Positions 52,601 to 61,970 of a stretch of 64,000 nucleotides of DNA are shown here, piece after piece. Both the position numbers and the translations under genes were made by a program. Source of the DNA: Agriotes lineatus (taxonomy: Eukaryota > Arthropoda > Insecta > Coleoptera > Elateridae); NCBI GenBank assembly GCA_940337035.1, contig CALNHX010002698.1, positions 62,001-126,000 on the forward strand. Reading direction: 5' to 3'. The first letter of the stretch is position 1, and every line of letters begins with the position of its first letter. The notes below the pieces were generated by a model. It was given only the letters and a program-made list of their open reading frames with translations. It was not told where the DNA came from and searched no databases.

Positions 52601-55600
52601 ATCTTAGTAGATGCCGTATTAAATTAATGACAAGCTCGGAAAGCAGCCACAGCAAACGATGGCGATTAGCAGCCCTATTTGTTTACTTCGAATTTGTAAA
52701 TCTGCAATATAGAGTTTCTCCCTACTTCGCGGTGTCGCATTCAATTTTCTACAACCCAGAAATTCGAACATATCGGTTGTACAACATCGATGGAGTTAGA
52801 TAAAATTTATTTTTATTCAATATTAATTTTGCGAGTGTCATAAGTCGCGTTTCTACAGTAATATAGTTAAAATTACTGCTTCAGGATCTTAGTAGATGCC
52901 GTATTAAATTAATGACAAGCTCGGAAAGCAGCCACAGCAAACGATGGCGATTAGCAGCCCTATTTGTTTGCTTCGAATTTGTAAATCGGCAATATAGAGT
53001 TTCTCCCTACTTCGCGGTGTCGCATTCAATTTTCTACAACCCAGAAATTCGAACATGGCGGTTGTACAACGTCAATGGAGTTAGATAAAATTTATTTTTA
53101 ATCAATAGGAATCCTGCGGGTGTCATAGCTCTCATTTCTACAGTAATTTAGTTAAATTTCTGCGTCACGATCTTATTAGATGCTGTATTAAATTAATGCG
53201 AAGCTCGGAAAGCAGCCACAGCAAACTTCTGGCGATTGGCACCCCTATTTGTTTGCTTCGAATTTTCAAATCGGCAATATAGAGCTTCTCCCGACTTCGC
53301 AGTGATTTTCTACAACCCAGAGGTTAAAACATGGCGGTTGTACAACATACATGGAGTTAGATAAAATTTATTTTTATTCAATATTAATCCTGCGAGTGTC
53401 ATAGCTCGCGTTTGTACAGTAATATAGTTAAAGTTGCTGCTTCAGGATCTTAGTAGATGCCGTATTAAATTAATGATAAGCTCGGAAAGCAGCCACAGCA
53501 AACGGTGGCGATTAGCAGTCCTATTTATTTGCATCACATTTGCAAATCGGCAATATAGATCTTCTCTCTACTTGGTGGTGTCGCATTCAATTTTCTATAA
53601 CTCAGAAATTCGAACATGGCGGTTGTACAACGTCGATGGAGTTAGATAAAATTTATTTTTATTCAATATTAATCCTGCGAGTGTCATAGCTCTCATTTCT
53701 GCAATAATATAGTTAAAATTACTGCTTGAGGATCCTATTAGATGCCGTATTAAATTAATGCGAAACTCCGAAAGCAGCCACAGAAAACGGTGGCGATTAG
53801 CAGCCCTATTTGTATGCTTCCAATTTGCAAATCGGCAATATAGAACTTTTCCCTACTTCGCGGTGTCACATTCAATTTTCTACAATCCAGAAATTCGAAC
53901 ATGGCGGTTGTACAACGTCAATGGAGTTAGATAAAATTTATTTTTAATCAATAGGAATCCTGCGGGTGTCATAGCTCTCATTTCTACAGTAATTTAGTTA
54001 AATTTCTGCGTCACGATCTTATTAGATGATGTATTAAATTAATGCGAAGCTCGGAAAGCAGCCACAGCAAACTTCTGGCGATTGGCACCCCTATTTGTTT
54101 ACTTCGAATTTTCAAATCGGCAATATAGAGCTTCTCCCGACTTCGCAGTGATTTTCTACAACCCAGAGGTTAAAACATGGCGGTTGTACAACATACATGG
54201 AGTTAGATAAAATTTATTTTTATTCAATATTAATCCTGCGAGTGTCATAGCTCGCGTTTGTACAGTAATATAGTTAAAGTTGCTGCTTCAGGATCTTAGT
54301 AGATGCCGTATTAAATTAATGACAAGCTCGGAAAGCAGCCACAGCAAACGGTGGCGATTAGCAGTCCTATTTGTTTGCATCACATTTGCAAATCGGCAAT
54401 ATAGATCTTCTCTCTACTTGGTGGTGTCGCATTCAATTTTCTATAACTCAGAAATTCGAACATGGCGGTTGTACAACGTCGATGGAGTTAGATAAAATTT
54501 ATTTTTATTCAATATTAATTTTGCGAGTGTCATAGCTCGCGTTTCTACAGTAATATAGTTAAAATTACTGCTTCAGGATCTTAGTAGATGGCCGTATTAA
54601 ATTAATGACAAGCTCGGAAAGCAGCCACAGCAAACGATGGCGATTAGCAGCCCTATTTGTTTGCTTCGAATTTGTAAATCGCAATATAGAGTTTCTCCCT
54701 ACTTCGCGGTGTCGCATTCAATTTTCTACAACCCAGAAATTCGAACATATCGGTTGTACAACATCGATGGAGTTAGATAAAATTTATTTTTATTCAATAT
54801 TAATTTTGCGAGTGTCATAGCTCGCGTTTCTACAGTAATATAGTTAAAATTACTGCTTCAGGATCTTAGTAGATGCCGTATTAAATTAATGACAAGCTCG
54901 GAAAGCAGCCACAGCAAACGATGGCGATTAGCAGCCCTATTTGTTTGCTTCGAATTTGTAAATCGCAATATAGAGTTTCTCCCTACTTCGCGGTGTCGCA
55001 TTCAATTTTCTACAACCCAGAAATTCGAACATATCGGTTGTACAACATCGATGGAGTTAGATAAAATTAATTTTTATTCAATATTAATCCTGCGAGTGTC
55101 ATAGCTCGCGTTTCTACAGTAATATAGTTAAAATTACTGCTTCAGGATCTTAGTAGATGCCGTAATAAATTAATGACAGGCTCGGAAAGCAGACACAGCA
55201 AACGGTGGCGATTAGCAGCCCTATTTGTATGCTTCCAATTTGAAAATCGGCAATATAGAACTTTTCCCTACTTCGCGGTGTCAAATTCAATTTTCTACAA
55301 CCCTGAAATTCGAACACGGCGGTTGTACAACATCGATGGAGTTAGATAAAATTTATTTTTATGGAATATTAATCCTGCGAGTGTCATGGCTCGCGTTTCT
55401 ACAGTAATATAGTTAAAATTACTGCTTCGGGAACTTAGTAGATGCCGTATTAAATTAATGACAAGCTCGGCAAGCAGCCACAGCAAACGATGGCGATTAG
55501 CAGCTTTATTTGTTTGCATCAAATTTGCAAATCGGCAATATAGATCTTCTCTCTACTTGGCGGTGTCGCATTCAATTTTCTACAACCCAGAAATTCGAAC

Positions 55601-56548
55601 ATGGCGGTTGTACAACGTCGATGGAGTTAGATAAAATTTATTTTTATTCAATAGTAAACCTGCGGGTGTCTTAGCTCTCGCTTCTACAGTAATATAGTTA
55701 AAATTACTGTTTTAGGATCCTATTAGATGCCGTATTAAATTAATGCGAAGCTTCGAAAGCAGCCACAGAAAACGGTGGCGATTAGCAGTCCTATTTGTAT
55801 GCTTCCAATTTGAAAATCGGCAATATAGAACTTTTCCCTACTTCGCGGGGTCACATTCAATTTTCTACAACCCAGAAAAGCGAACGTGGCGGTTGTACAC
55901 CATTGATGGAGTTAGATAAAAAAAAATTTTATTTAATATTAATTCTGCGATAGTCAAAGCTCTCGTTTCTACAGTAATATAGTTAAAACTACTGCTTCAG
56001 GATCTACTTAGATGCCGTATTAAATTAATGCGAAGGTCGGAAAGCAGCCACAGCAAACGGTGGCGATTAGCAGCCCTATTTGTTTGCTTCGAATTTGTAA
56101 ATCGGCAATATAGAGCTTCTCCCTACTTCGCGGTGTCGCATTCAATTTTCTACAACCCAGAAAAGCGAACGTGGCGGTTGTACAACATTGATGGAGTTAG
56201 ATAAAATTTATTTTTATTCAATATTAATCCTGCGCGTGTCATAGCTCTCGTTTCTACAGTAATTTATATAAATTTCTGAGTCACGATCTTATTAGATGCT
56301 GTATTAAATTAATGCGCAGCTCGGAAAGCAGCCACAGCAAACTTGTGGCGTTTGGCACCCCTAGTTGTTTGCTTTGAATTTGTAAATCGGCAATATAGAG
56401 CTTTTCCCTACTTCGCAGTGATTTTCTACAACCCAGAAGTTCGAACATGGAGGTTGTACAACATCCATGGAGTTAGATAAAATTTATTTTTATTCAATAT
56501 TAATCCTGGGAGTGTCATAGTTCGCGTTTGTACAGTAATATAGTTAAA
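49691..56548 (+). repeat. Less homogenised right flank of the main array
   Basis: Monomers here are individually more diverged, and only local duplications are visible. A set of three monomers starting with atcctgcgggtgtcat/gttaaatttctgcgtcacg begins at 50,570, 53,110 and 53,956, the last two 846 bp apart. A gcacacttgtggcg monomer occurs near 51,530 and 52,090. Two nearly identical 284-bp monomers sharing aaatcgcaatatag and acatatcggttg are adjacent at about 54,515-55,085. Towards 56 kb further private changes accumulate, including a nine-A run near 55,918 and gttgtacaccattg near 55,895. Confidence 0.85.
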
Positions 56549-56794
56549 TTTTGTCAGGTCATTTTGGTATTTTAATTAGCCACCTAGGCTTTAGGGCAGC
56601 GTGCCCGTATGCTAAACCCTTTTAGTTACTTATTTGGCTCCATCGCCTAATTCCATAATAATGATTTTGCACATATTTGGCCCCAAACGCAGTATTTCTC
56701 GTCAGTTGGAACACCCCTTTGCTGGTACTTGGCAGCCGGGTGTTATCGCTCGCAAGAATTCCGAACCTTCTAGAAATCACGCCGTTGAGGCGCC

Positions 56795-56997
56795 TCGCCA
56801 TTGGCTGTCTTTGTTACCGGAATTTATTTGTTTTATGGGGCGCATCGCCATTGGCTGTCGCGAGTCACGTGGTAACGCCGTTTTGGCTCACGCCACTGCA
56901 GGGGTCGTAACACTGCTTGCTTGGGCAGTTCAGCTCACGCCGTTGATCAAGAAAGTCGCAGAGTGTGCCGTTTCGCGGTGTTCCCGCCAATGGCGGG
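56795..56997 (+). promoter_or_regulatory. Cluster of CCAAT-box, E-box and E2F-like motifs
   Basis: Two copies of tcgccattggctgtc lie at 56,795-56,809 and 56,845-56,859; each is a reversed CCAAT box in the NF-Y context (agCCAATgg). TCACGTGG at 56,865-56,872 matches the USF-type E-box. At 56,983-56,997 CCCGCCAATGGCGGG is an interrupted palindrome holding a third CCAAT box and an E2F-like ttcccgcc. These are known metazoan proximal-promoter motifs and their clustering within 200 bp is suggestive. No TATA box or transcript start can be fixed, so promoter function is inferred. Confidence 0.3.
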
Positions 56998-57021
56998 GAC
57001 GCCAGCCTGTTTTTCCCGTCT

Positions 57022-57114
57022 CGTGCTGTTTCAGCGAATGTTGTGTAAATTGCCGTTGTTTGTTAGCACCGTTGCTGTGAAAGCCTTCCTATTTCCCGTG
57101 CTGTTACAGCGAAT
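57022..57114 (+). repeat. Imperfect direct repeat cgtgctgtt-cagcgaat, 75 bp apart
   Basis: Positions 57,022-57,039 and 57,097-57,114 share 17 of 18 bases (tttcag against ttacag), and both are preceded by a tttcccgt stretch. This is one of five such short duplications inside the non-satellite block. Confidence 0.7.
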
Positions 57115-57336
57115 ATGCCATAAACTGTTTCGCCTTTAAGAGGTCGCGTGTGATTGTGCGAGTGGCAAGTCTTTACGTCAAAGCGTGGGTGTGTGATGGG
57201 CTTCACGGGGCCAGTTCTGCGTTTGTGAGAAAGGGGGCTTTCCCTTTGCAACTCGCTGTTTTCGAGGATCTTTCTAGGCAGAACGAAGTAGGCCTCCTTG
57301 CCGCCGTAAGTGTGCTCTCAGGAGAGCGTCCTAACG

Positions 57337-57351
57337 CCGCCATCTTGGCGG
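57337..57351 (-). promoter_or_regulatory. YY1-type motif and possible initiator ATG on the minus strand
   Basis: CCGCCATCTTGGCGG is a 6-bp-arm palindrome with a 3-nt centre. Read on the minus strand it gives CCAAGATGGCGGC, which matches the known YY1 consensus and also puts an ATG in a favourable context. From that ATG the frame runs 46 codons (MAALGRSPESTL...) to a TGA. I see no clear splice donor in it and no known protein, so a first exon is only a possibility. Confidence 0.3.
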
Positions 57352-57600
57352 ATTCCAGCCCGTTTACCCCAGATGCCGTGTTTCGGCGATTTAGCTGCCA
57401 CAGACTGTCGCCTTCTACCAACTGATTGCACGCAACTCTCATAGACCGTCTATGGACTAAGGTATTTGTAATTACAACCATTTAAATATGTTAACTGTCG
57501 CTTGTGCGAGGGCGGATGCATGCCCCCTTGCTTGCTTGTCGCGGTTTTTAATGCCGGTTTGAGGCCACCATGCTTCAAGACGCTACTTTGGTAGCCTACT

Positions 57601-57724
57601 AGTAAGTTCATGTGCGCGAGTTTCGCGTCTCATCGCCTAAATAGCTAAAGAACTCTGCGCCTATGTTTTGGTGTTACGTTTGTGCTAACTTTTAATTCAG
57701 TAACGTTAGGTGCGCGAGCTTCGC
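57601..57724 (+). repeat. Imperfect direct repeat around gtgcgcgag-ttcgc, 98 bp apart
   Basis: agtaagtt...gtgcgcgagtttcgc at 57,601-57,626 resembles agtaacgtt...gtgcgcgagcttcgc at 57,699-57,724. The surrounding 57.5-58.8 kb shows no other recognisable feature: no gene, RNA gene or mobile-element end. Confidence 0.6.
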
Positions 57725-58815
57725 TATATTGTACCGATTAATACCTAAATGGAATCAACGCCTCGCCGTGCTGAGCCTGGCGCGCCCTAATCTGTTCGAG
57801 CTCTTTGTTTATGTTTGCGAGGGCTTTGTGCTTTGCTTATCAGCTGTTAACCGCAGCCAACGACTGCGTGGGCGACGTAGCAGGGGCTGGCAACTATTCC
57901 AAATTCGCATGCTTTAGTGAGGCTATGTTAGCCCCTCTTCATGGTCAAATATTGCAGTCACGCTGCTCCGCTGCCTAACGAGTTAGGCCTTCAATTATTT
58001 CGTCGCGCATTTGTGCGGCGTCGTGCTTTGCTGCTAGCTACACTGCTCCCGTTGCCTTTGCAGGTCGGCGTCTGTTATCGCGCACTAACGCGCCCTTTTC
58101 CGGAGGGCGTATTTCTAAACTGTACTCTAATATGTAAAGTGTCGAGCCCACTGCGGCCGGCCACCCATAGTGTGTTGTTTACTAGCATAGCGCGTCCATC
58201 AGCTGGTGCTTAACGTAAGCAGTAACATAAGCTTGGCGGCACGATTTGCTGCCCAGATGTAGTTATCGACCAATAGACGCATATTTAATTAAGGGACGTA
58301 TTATTCCTATTCGACCTGTGCATGCTTTGTTTCAGATAGCGCCTTTTACAGTGTAAAGATTGGTGTACGGCGAGACGTGAGAGATCAGAGCGTGCAGGTA
58401 GGTCCAGTGGTTGCGCAGTCTCGGCCCAAAGAGTCCCAATATTACCATTCCAGTATTTGCGATCACGAAATTGTTATTTGAGCTTGCAGCTCATGAGAAT
58501 TCTTATCGACGGAGTATCTTGAATACTTCGCTCCCGTCTAACCGCCCAGGCCCGGTTATTCGGGTTAGGACAGGCTTGGTGGCGCCCTCTTTATTTTACC
58601 GTTATTCACCGACCCTCTGGCCGTTACCCTCAGATAATCTCGTTAAAGGACCCGCCCATCTCCACTGAAAGTCTAGCTCGGCCTAACTTGTTGCGGCTGG
58701 GTAGCGGCCTAGGAGAATTTTCGTCCCGATTTCGTCCCTTACGGCACGCGCCGGCCGTTTCGTTATTGTATGAGCCGGTGCGGTGTCGTAAAGTCAGTTT
58801 AAGACCGTAACAAGC

Positions 58816-58903
58816 TTTTTGGCTATCCCAACGTGTGGCTTTGTTTTTTTCTGATTTTATTGGTGTCCAGGGCACATTTTTGGCTCCCTGACGTGGGGCT
58901 TTT
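58816..58903 (+). repeat. Imperfect 27-bp direct repeat, 61 bp apart
   Basis: tttttggctatccc...gtggcttt at 58,816-58,842 resembles tttttggctccctg...ggggctttt at 58,877-58,903. The stretch that follows, to about 58,990, is a cryptically simple run rich in ggcctt/ggctt words. Confidence 0.6.
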
Positions 58904-59091
58904 GGAGGCTTTTTAGGCCTTTAGGCTTTTGTTGTCTGTTCTGGCCTTTCCGGCTGCGCTGGCCTTGCTTTGCTTGGCCTCGCTCTGTTTTTTTAAAAGT
59001 CTTTTCGAAGGCTTAGTGGGGATTTCGATTCCCTGTCGTTTACATTGTTTAGCCTTGGGCTAAGTTGACACTTTTGTTGTACCGAACTGAC

Positions 59092-59141
59092 GTTTATCGA
59101 TTTTGACGTTCACGTTAGCGAGGTTTATCGATTTTGACGTT
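59092..59141 (+). repeat. Perfect 19-bp direct repeat, 31 bp apart
   Basis: gtttatcgattttgacgtt occurs at 59,092-59,110 and 59,123-59,141. Related words (accgactttgac near 59,150, cgttagcg near 59,113) lie close by. It contains the palindrome ATCGAT. Function unknown. Confidence 0.8.
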
Positions 59142-59520
59142 GATGATTACCGACTTTGACAATTTTTTTTCCTATCGTTTGGTGTTGTGCCGCGTTGATT
59201 TTTGGTAAACAGGTTGGAATTCTTTTTCACCTTCATTACCGTGTTTTGGTTTGTTGATAAGTTATGGTGTGTTGTTGGTGTGCTTGGGGAGATTCGCTCG
59301 TGCGGTTATTACGTCCCTCAGGCCATCTTCTTAGTTGGTTTGGCGTAGTTATTTTCGTTTGGCCTTTATCTCATTCTCATTATTATCATGTACCGCCCAA
59401 CTTTGTTTATCGACTTCTTCGTGGACACCCCTAACAGTTATCGCAGTGTTTTGTACACTTACCGTTAGCATTTAACGAGTCTTTACCGCTGGTCGGAATG
59501 CTTCGTACTTGTTGACGTTA

Positions 59521-59876
59521 TAAAATATGGCGGTATACTGCTGGGTTGATGATGCTAAACTGTCACTTTACTGCCAAGCGGCAGATAATATTATCTGCCG
59601 CTGACGAAAGAAAGATAAAGTTATTATCTGCCGCTGACCACCTTATCTGCTGCTCGTCAGCGGTAGATAAAGTAATTTTCTTCGAATTTTGTTCACAAAG
59701 TTGTAAATAATTTGTTATAAAAACGTTTGAAGAAGAAATACTATATGTTATTCGGAGCAAAAGTATCTTTATGTGGCTCGGCTGTAATTATCTGCCTCGC
59801 AAGCTCGGCAGATAACCCGTCCAGCCTCGCCACATAAAATATAACTTTTGCTCCTAATAACATAATATACTATTTT
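59521..59876 (+). mobile_element. Palindrome-rich foldback/MITE-like element, copy 1 (about 356 bp)
   Basis: This non-coding element occurs three times in the last 4.5 kb. It starts at taaaatatggcggtatactg and ends at aacataatatactatttta. It contains a perfect 26-bp palindrome at 59,577-59,602 and about eight copies of GCAGATAA/TTATCTGC in alternating orientation. A terminal hairpin of about 130 bp (59,741-59,870) has outer arms gttattcggagcaaaag (59,747-59,763) and cttttgctcctaataac (59,845-59,861), which pair with one mismatch; its tip pairs ttatctgcc (59,788-59,796) with ggcagataa (59,807-59,815). Copy 1 differs from the others on its left side, where it abuts the non-satellite block instead of satellite. 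The superfamily is undetermined and no transposase is present. Confidence 0.7.
59577..59602. repeat. Perfect 26-bp palindrome inside the element
   Basis: AGCGGCAGATAAT is followed directly by its reverse complement, with no spacer. It is intact in copies 1 and 3; copy 2 has one mismatch (tctgctgct). A strand exposed as single DNA or RNA would form a 13-bp hairpin with essentially no unpaired loop. Confidence 0.9.
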
Positions 59877-60167
59877 ATTCAATAGTAATCCTGCGGTTGT
59901 CATAACTCTCGTTTCTACAGTAATATAGTTAAAATTACTGCTTCAGGATCTTATTAGATGCCGTATTAAATTAATGCCAAGATCGGAAAGCAGCCACATC
60001 AAACGGTGGCGGTTAGCAGCCTAATTTTTCGGCATCGAATTTGCAAATCGGCATTATAGAGCGTCTCCCTTTTTCGCGGTTTCACATTCAATTTTCTACA
60101 ACCCAGAAATTCGAACATGGCGGTTGTACAACGTCGATGGAGTTAGATAAAACTTGTTTTTCTTCAA
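59877..60167 (+). repeat. Single satellite monomer between element copies 1 and 2
   Basis: The satellite resumes with ttcaatagtaatcctgcggttgtcataac. This monomer has private variants (ttcggcatcgaatttg, cattatagagcgtctccc). It resembles the last full monomer of the window near 63,830 (ttcggcttcgaatttg, cattatagagc). Confidence 0.85.
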
Positions 60168-60530
60168 ACGGCAATAAAATATGGCAGTATACTGCTGGGT
60201 TGATGATGCTAAACTGTCACTTTATTGCCAAGCGGCAGATAATATTATCTGCTGCTGACGAAAGGCAGATAAAGTTATTATCTGCCGCTGACCACCTTAT
60301 CTGCCGCTCGTCAGCGGTAGATAAAGTAATTTTCTTCGAATTTTGTTCACAAAGTTGTAAATAATTTGTTATAAAAACGTTTGAAGAAGAAATACTATAT
60401 GTTATTCGGAGCAAAAGGATCTTTATGTGGTCGGCTGTACTTATCTGCCTCGCAAGCTCGGCAGATAACCCGTCCAGCCTCGCCACATAAAATATAACTC
60501 TTGCTCCTAATAACATAATATACTACTTTA
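60168..60530 (+). mobile_element. Foldback/MITE-like element, copy 2 (about 363 bp)
   Basis: It is inserted in the AT-rich core of a monomer. The left flank reads gtttttcttcaa and the right flank ctttattcaatag, so ttcaa, or tttattcaa with one change, may be a target-site duplication. The start reads acggcaataaaatatggcag and includes the perfect 12-bp palindrome gcagtatactgc. Relative to copy 1 it has a 1-bp loss in tgtggtcggctg and one mismatch in the 26-bp palindrome. Short overlapping open frames on both strands across it are by-products of the inverted repeats. Confidence 0.75.
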
Positions 60531-61674
60531 TTCAATAGTAATCCTGCGGTTGTCATAACTCTCGTTTATACAGTAATATAGTTAAAATTACTGCTTCAGG
60601 ATCTTATTAGATGCTGAATTAAATTAATGGGAAGGGCGGAAAACAGCCACAGCAAACGGTGGCGATTAGCAGCCCTATTTGTTTGCTTAGAATTTGCAAA
60701 TCGGCAGTATAGAGCTTATCCCTACTTCGCGGTGTCGCATTCAATTTTCTATAACCCAGAAATTCGAACATGGCGGTTTTACAACGTCGATGGAGTTAGA
60801 TAGAATTTATTTTTATTCAATAGTAATCCTGCGGTTGTCTTAGCTCTCGTTTCTACAGTAATACAGTTAAAATTACTGCTTCAGGATCTTATTAGATGCC
60901 GAATTAAATTAATGGGAAGGTCGGAAAACAGCCACAGCAAACGGTAGCGATTAGCAGCCCTATTTGTTTGCTTAGAATTTGCAAATCGGCAGTATAGAGC
61001 TTATCCCTACTTCGCGGTGTCGCATTCAATTTTCTATAACCTAGAAATTCGAACATGGCGGTTTTACAACGTCGATGGAGTTAGATAGAATTTATTTTTA
61101 TTCAATAGTAATCCTGCGGTTGTCTTAGCTCTCGTTTCTACAGTAATACAGTTAAAATTACTGCTTCAGGATCTTATTAGATGCCGAATTAAATTAATGG
61201 GAAGGTCGGAAAACAGCCACAGCAAACGGTAGCGATTAGCAGCCCTATTTGTTTGCTTAGAATTTGCAAATCGGCAGTATAGAGCTTATCCCTACTTCGC
61301 GGTGTCGCATTCAATTTTCTATAACCCAGAAATTCGAACATGGCGGTTTTACAACGTCGATGGAGTTAGATAGAATTTATTTTTATTCAATAGTAATCCT
61401 GCGGTTGTCTTAGCCCTCGTTTCTACAGTAATACAGTTAAAATTACTGCTTCAGGATCTTATTAGATGCCGAATCAAATTAATGGGAAGGTCGGAAACAG
61501 CCACAGCAAACGGTGGCGATTAGCAGCCCTATTTGTTTGCTTCGAATTTGCAAATCGGCGATATAGAGCTTCTCTCTACTTCGCAGTGTCGCATTCAATT
61601 TTCTACAACCCAGAAATTCAAACATGCCGGTTGTACAACGTCGATGGAGTTAGATAAAATTTGTTTTTCTTCAA
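60531..61674 (+). repeat. Right-hand satellite subfamily, four monomers
   Basis: Monomers start at 60,540, 60,825, 61,110 and 61,395, exactly 285 bp apart. They share ctgcggttgtctt or ctgcggttgtcat, gatgccgaattaaattaatggg, ggtcggaaaacagcc, gcagtatagagcttatcc and ggcggttttacaac, none of which is typical of the main array. The fourth runs into element copy 3. Confidence 0.92.
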
Positions 61675-61970
61675 ACGGCAGTAAAATATGGCAGTATACT
61701 GCTGGGTTGATGATGCTAAACTGTCACTTTATTGCCAAGCGGCAGATAATATTATCTGCCGCTGACGAAAGGCAGATAAAGTTATTATCTGCCGCTGACC
61801 ACCTTATCTGCCGCTCGTCAGCGGTAGATAAAGTAATTTTCTTCGAATTTTGTTCACAAAGTTGTAAATAATTTGTTATAAAAACGTTTGAAGAAGAAAC
61901 ACTATATGTTATTCGGAGCAAAAGTATCTTTATGTGGCTTTTGCTCCTAATGACATAATATACTATTTTA
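61675..61970 (+). mobile_element. Foldback/MITE-like element, copy 3 (about 296 bp, hairpin deleted)
   Basis: It sits at the same position of the monomer as copy 2 (left flank gtttttcttcaaacggca, right flank attttattcaatag). It keeps the intact 26-bp palindrome but lacks 68 bp that form the inner stem and tip of the terminal hairpin: tttatgtggct is joined directly to tttgctcctaatgac. The breakpoints share the 2-bp microhomology CT. The monomer following it carries the same private changes as the one following copy 2 (gatgctgaatt, gaagggcggaaaac), so the element and the adjacent satellite were copied together. Confidence 0.75.

Larger units (their letters stand above)
1..56548 (+). repeat. Tandem satellite array, about 285-bp monomer, about 199 copies
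   Basis: The phrase aatcctgc recurs at 21, 306, 591 and 876, giving an exact 285-bp period, and the same period holds with small indels to 56,548. All monomers lie in the same orientation. Each has the same order of parts: an AT-rich core, an imperfect hairpin around gtgtcata, an inverted repeat cagtaat/attactg, a segment read as agcagccacag, a central segment with cgattagcagccctattt, and an end with aacatggcggttgtacaac. Subtypes run from about 276 to 286 bp because of fixed small indels, such as a 9-bp loss giving cgcagtgattttc and a 2-bp loss giving cagtaaatag. No gene is embedded. It is a typical eukaryotic satellite; the centromeric or pericentromeric role is inferred. Confidence 0.98.
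56549..59520. other. Non-satellite, CpG-containing block of 2.97 kb, no recognised gene
   Basis: The satellite stops in mid-monomer after cagtaatatagttaaa and the following 2,972 bp show no satellite similarity. The composition is visibly richer in G+C and in CpG. Open frames reach at most 148 codons and overlap on several frames and strands; the longest begins with TTG, not ATG, and I recognise no domain in any of them. The stretch holds several short imperfect direct repeats and promoter-like motifs, listed separately. It could be a piece of single-copy chromosomal DNA, a solo long terminal repeat or other non-coding part of a transposon, or a regulatory or first-exon region. The sequence alone does not decide. 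Confidence 0.8.

Noticed and set aside
13497..55522. Many open frames of 60-81 codons on both strands across the array
   Set aside because: They repeat with the satellite period, show identical peptides in HOR copies, have no recognisable domain and arise only where an indel or substitution lengthens the common 58-codon frame. I treat them as satellite by-products.
1..56548. CRISPR array
   Set aside because: The whole 285-bp unit repeats with no unique spacers between short repeats; this is a satellite.
56634..57080. 148-codon open frame in the non-satellite block
   Set aside because: It begins with TTG, has no recognised domain, overlaps other frames on the same strand, and runs through the CCAAT-box duplications. 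Nothing supports it as a gene in a eukaryotic context.
57203..57481. 92-codon minus-strand frame with an ATG, and the inner 46-codon frame at the YY1-type site
   Set aside because: The start context is good, but the product is unrecognised and no clear splice signal is visible. It is kept only as a possibility under the regulatory feature.
57941..58213. 90-codon plus-strand frame with an ATG
   Set aside because: The composition is Leu/Arg rich with no domain, and the length is not surprising for a G+C-richer stretch.
59017..59034. tRNA-like T-arm (gggga-tttcgat-tccct)
   Set aside because: No matching D-arm, anticodon arm or acceptor stem is found upstream at tRNA spacing.
56549..59520. Solo LTR of a retrotransposon
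   Set aside because: The left end lies near tgtcagg, but no matching CA end with a short flanking duplication was found, and the satellite phase overlaps by about 55 bp across the block. Not excluded, but not supported.
60168..60530. Helitron, with a TC start and a terminal hairpin
   Set aside because: A tc start and a 3' hairpin can be imagined, but no CTRR end follows the hairpin at the expected distance, and the ttcaa flanks suggest a target duplication, which Helitrons do not make.
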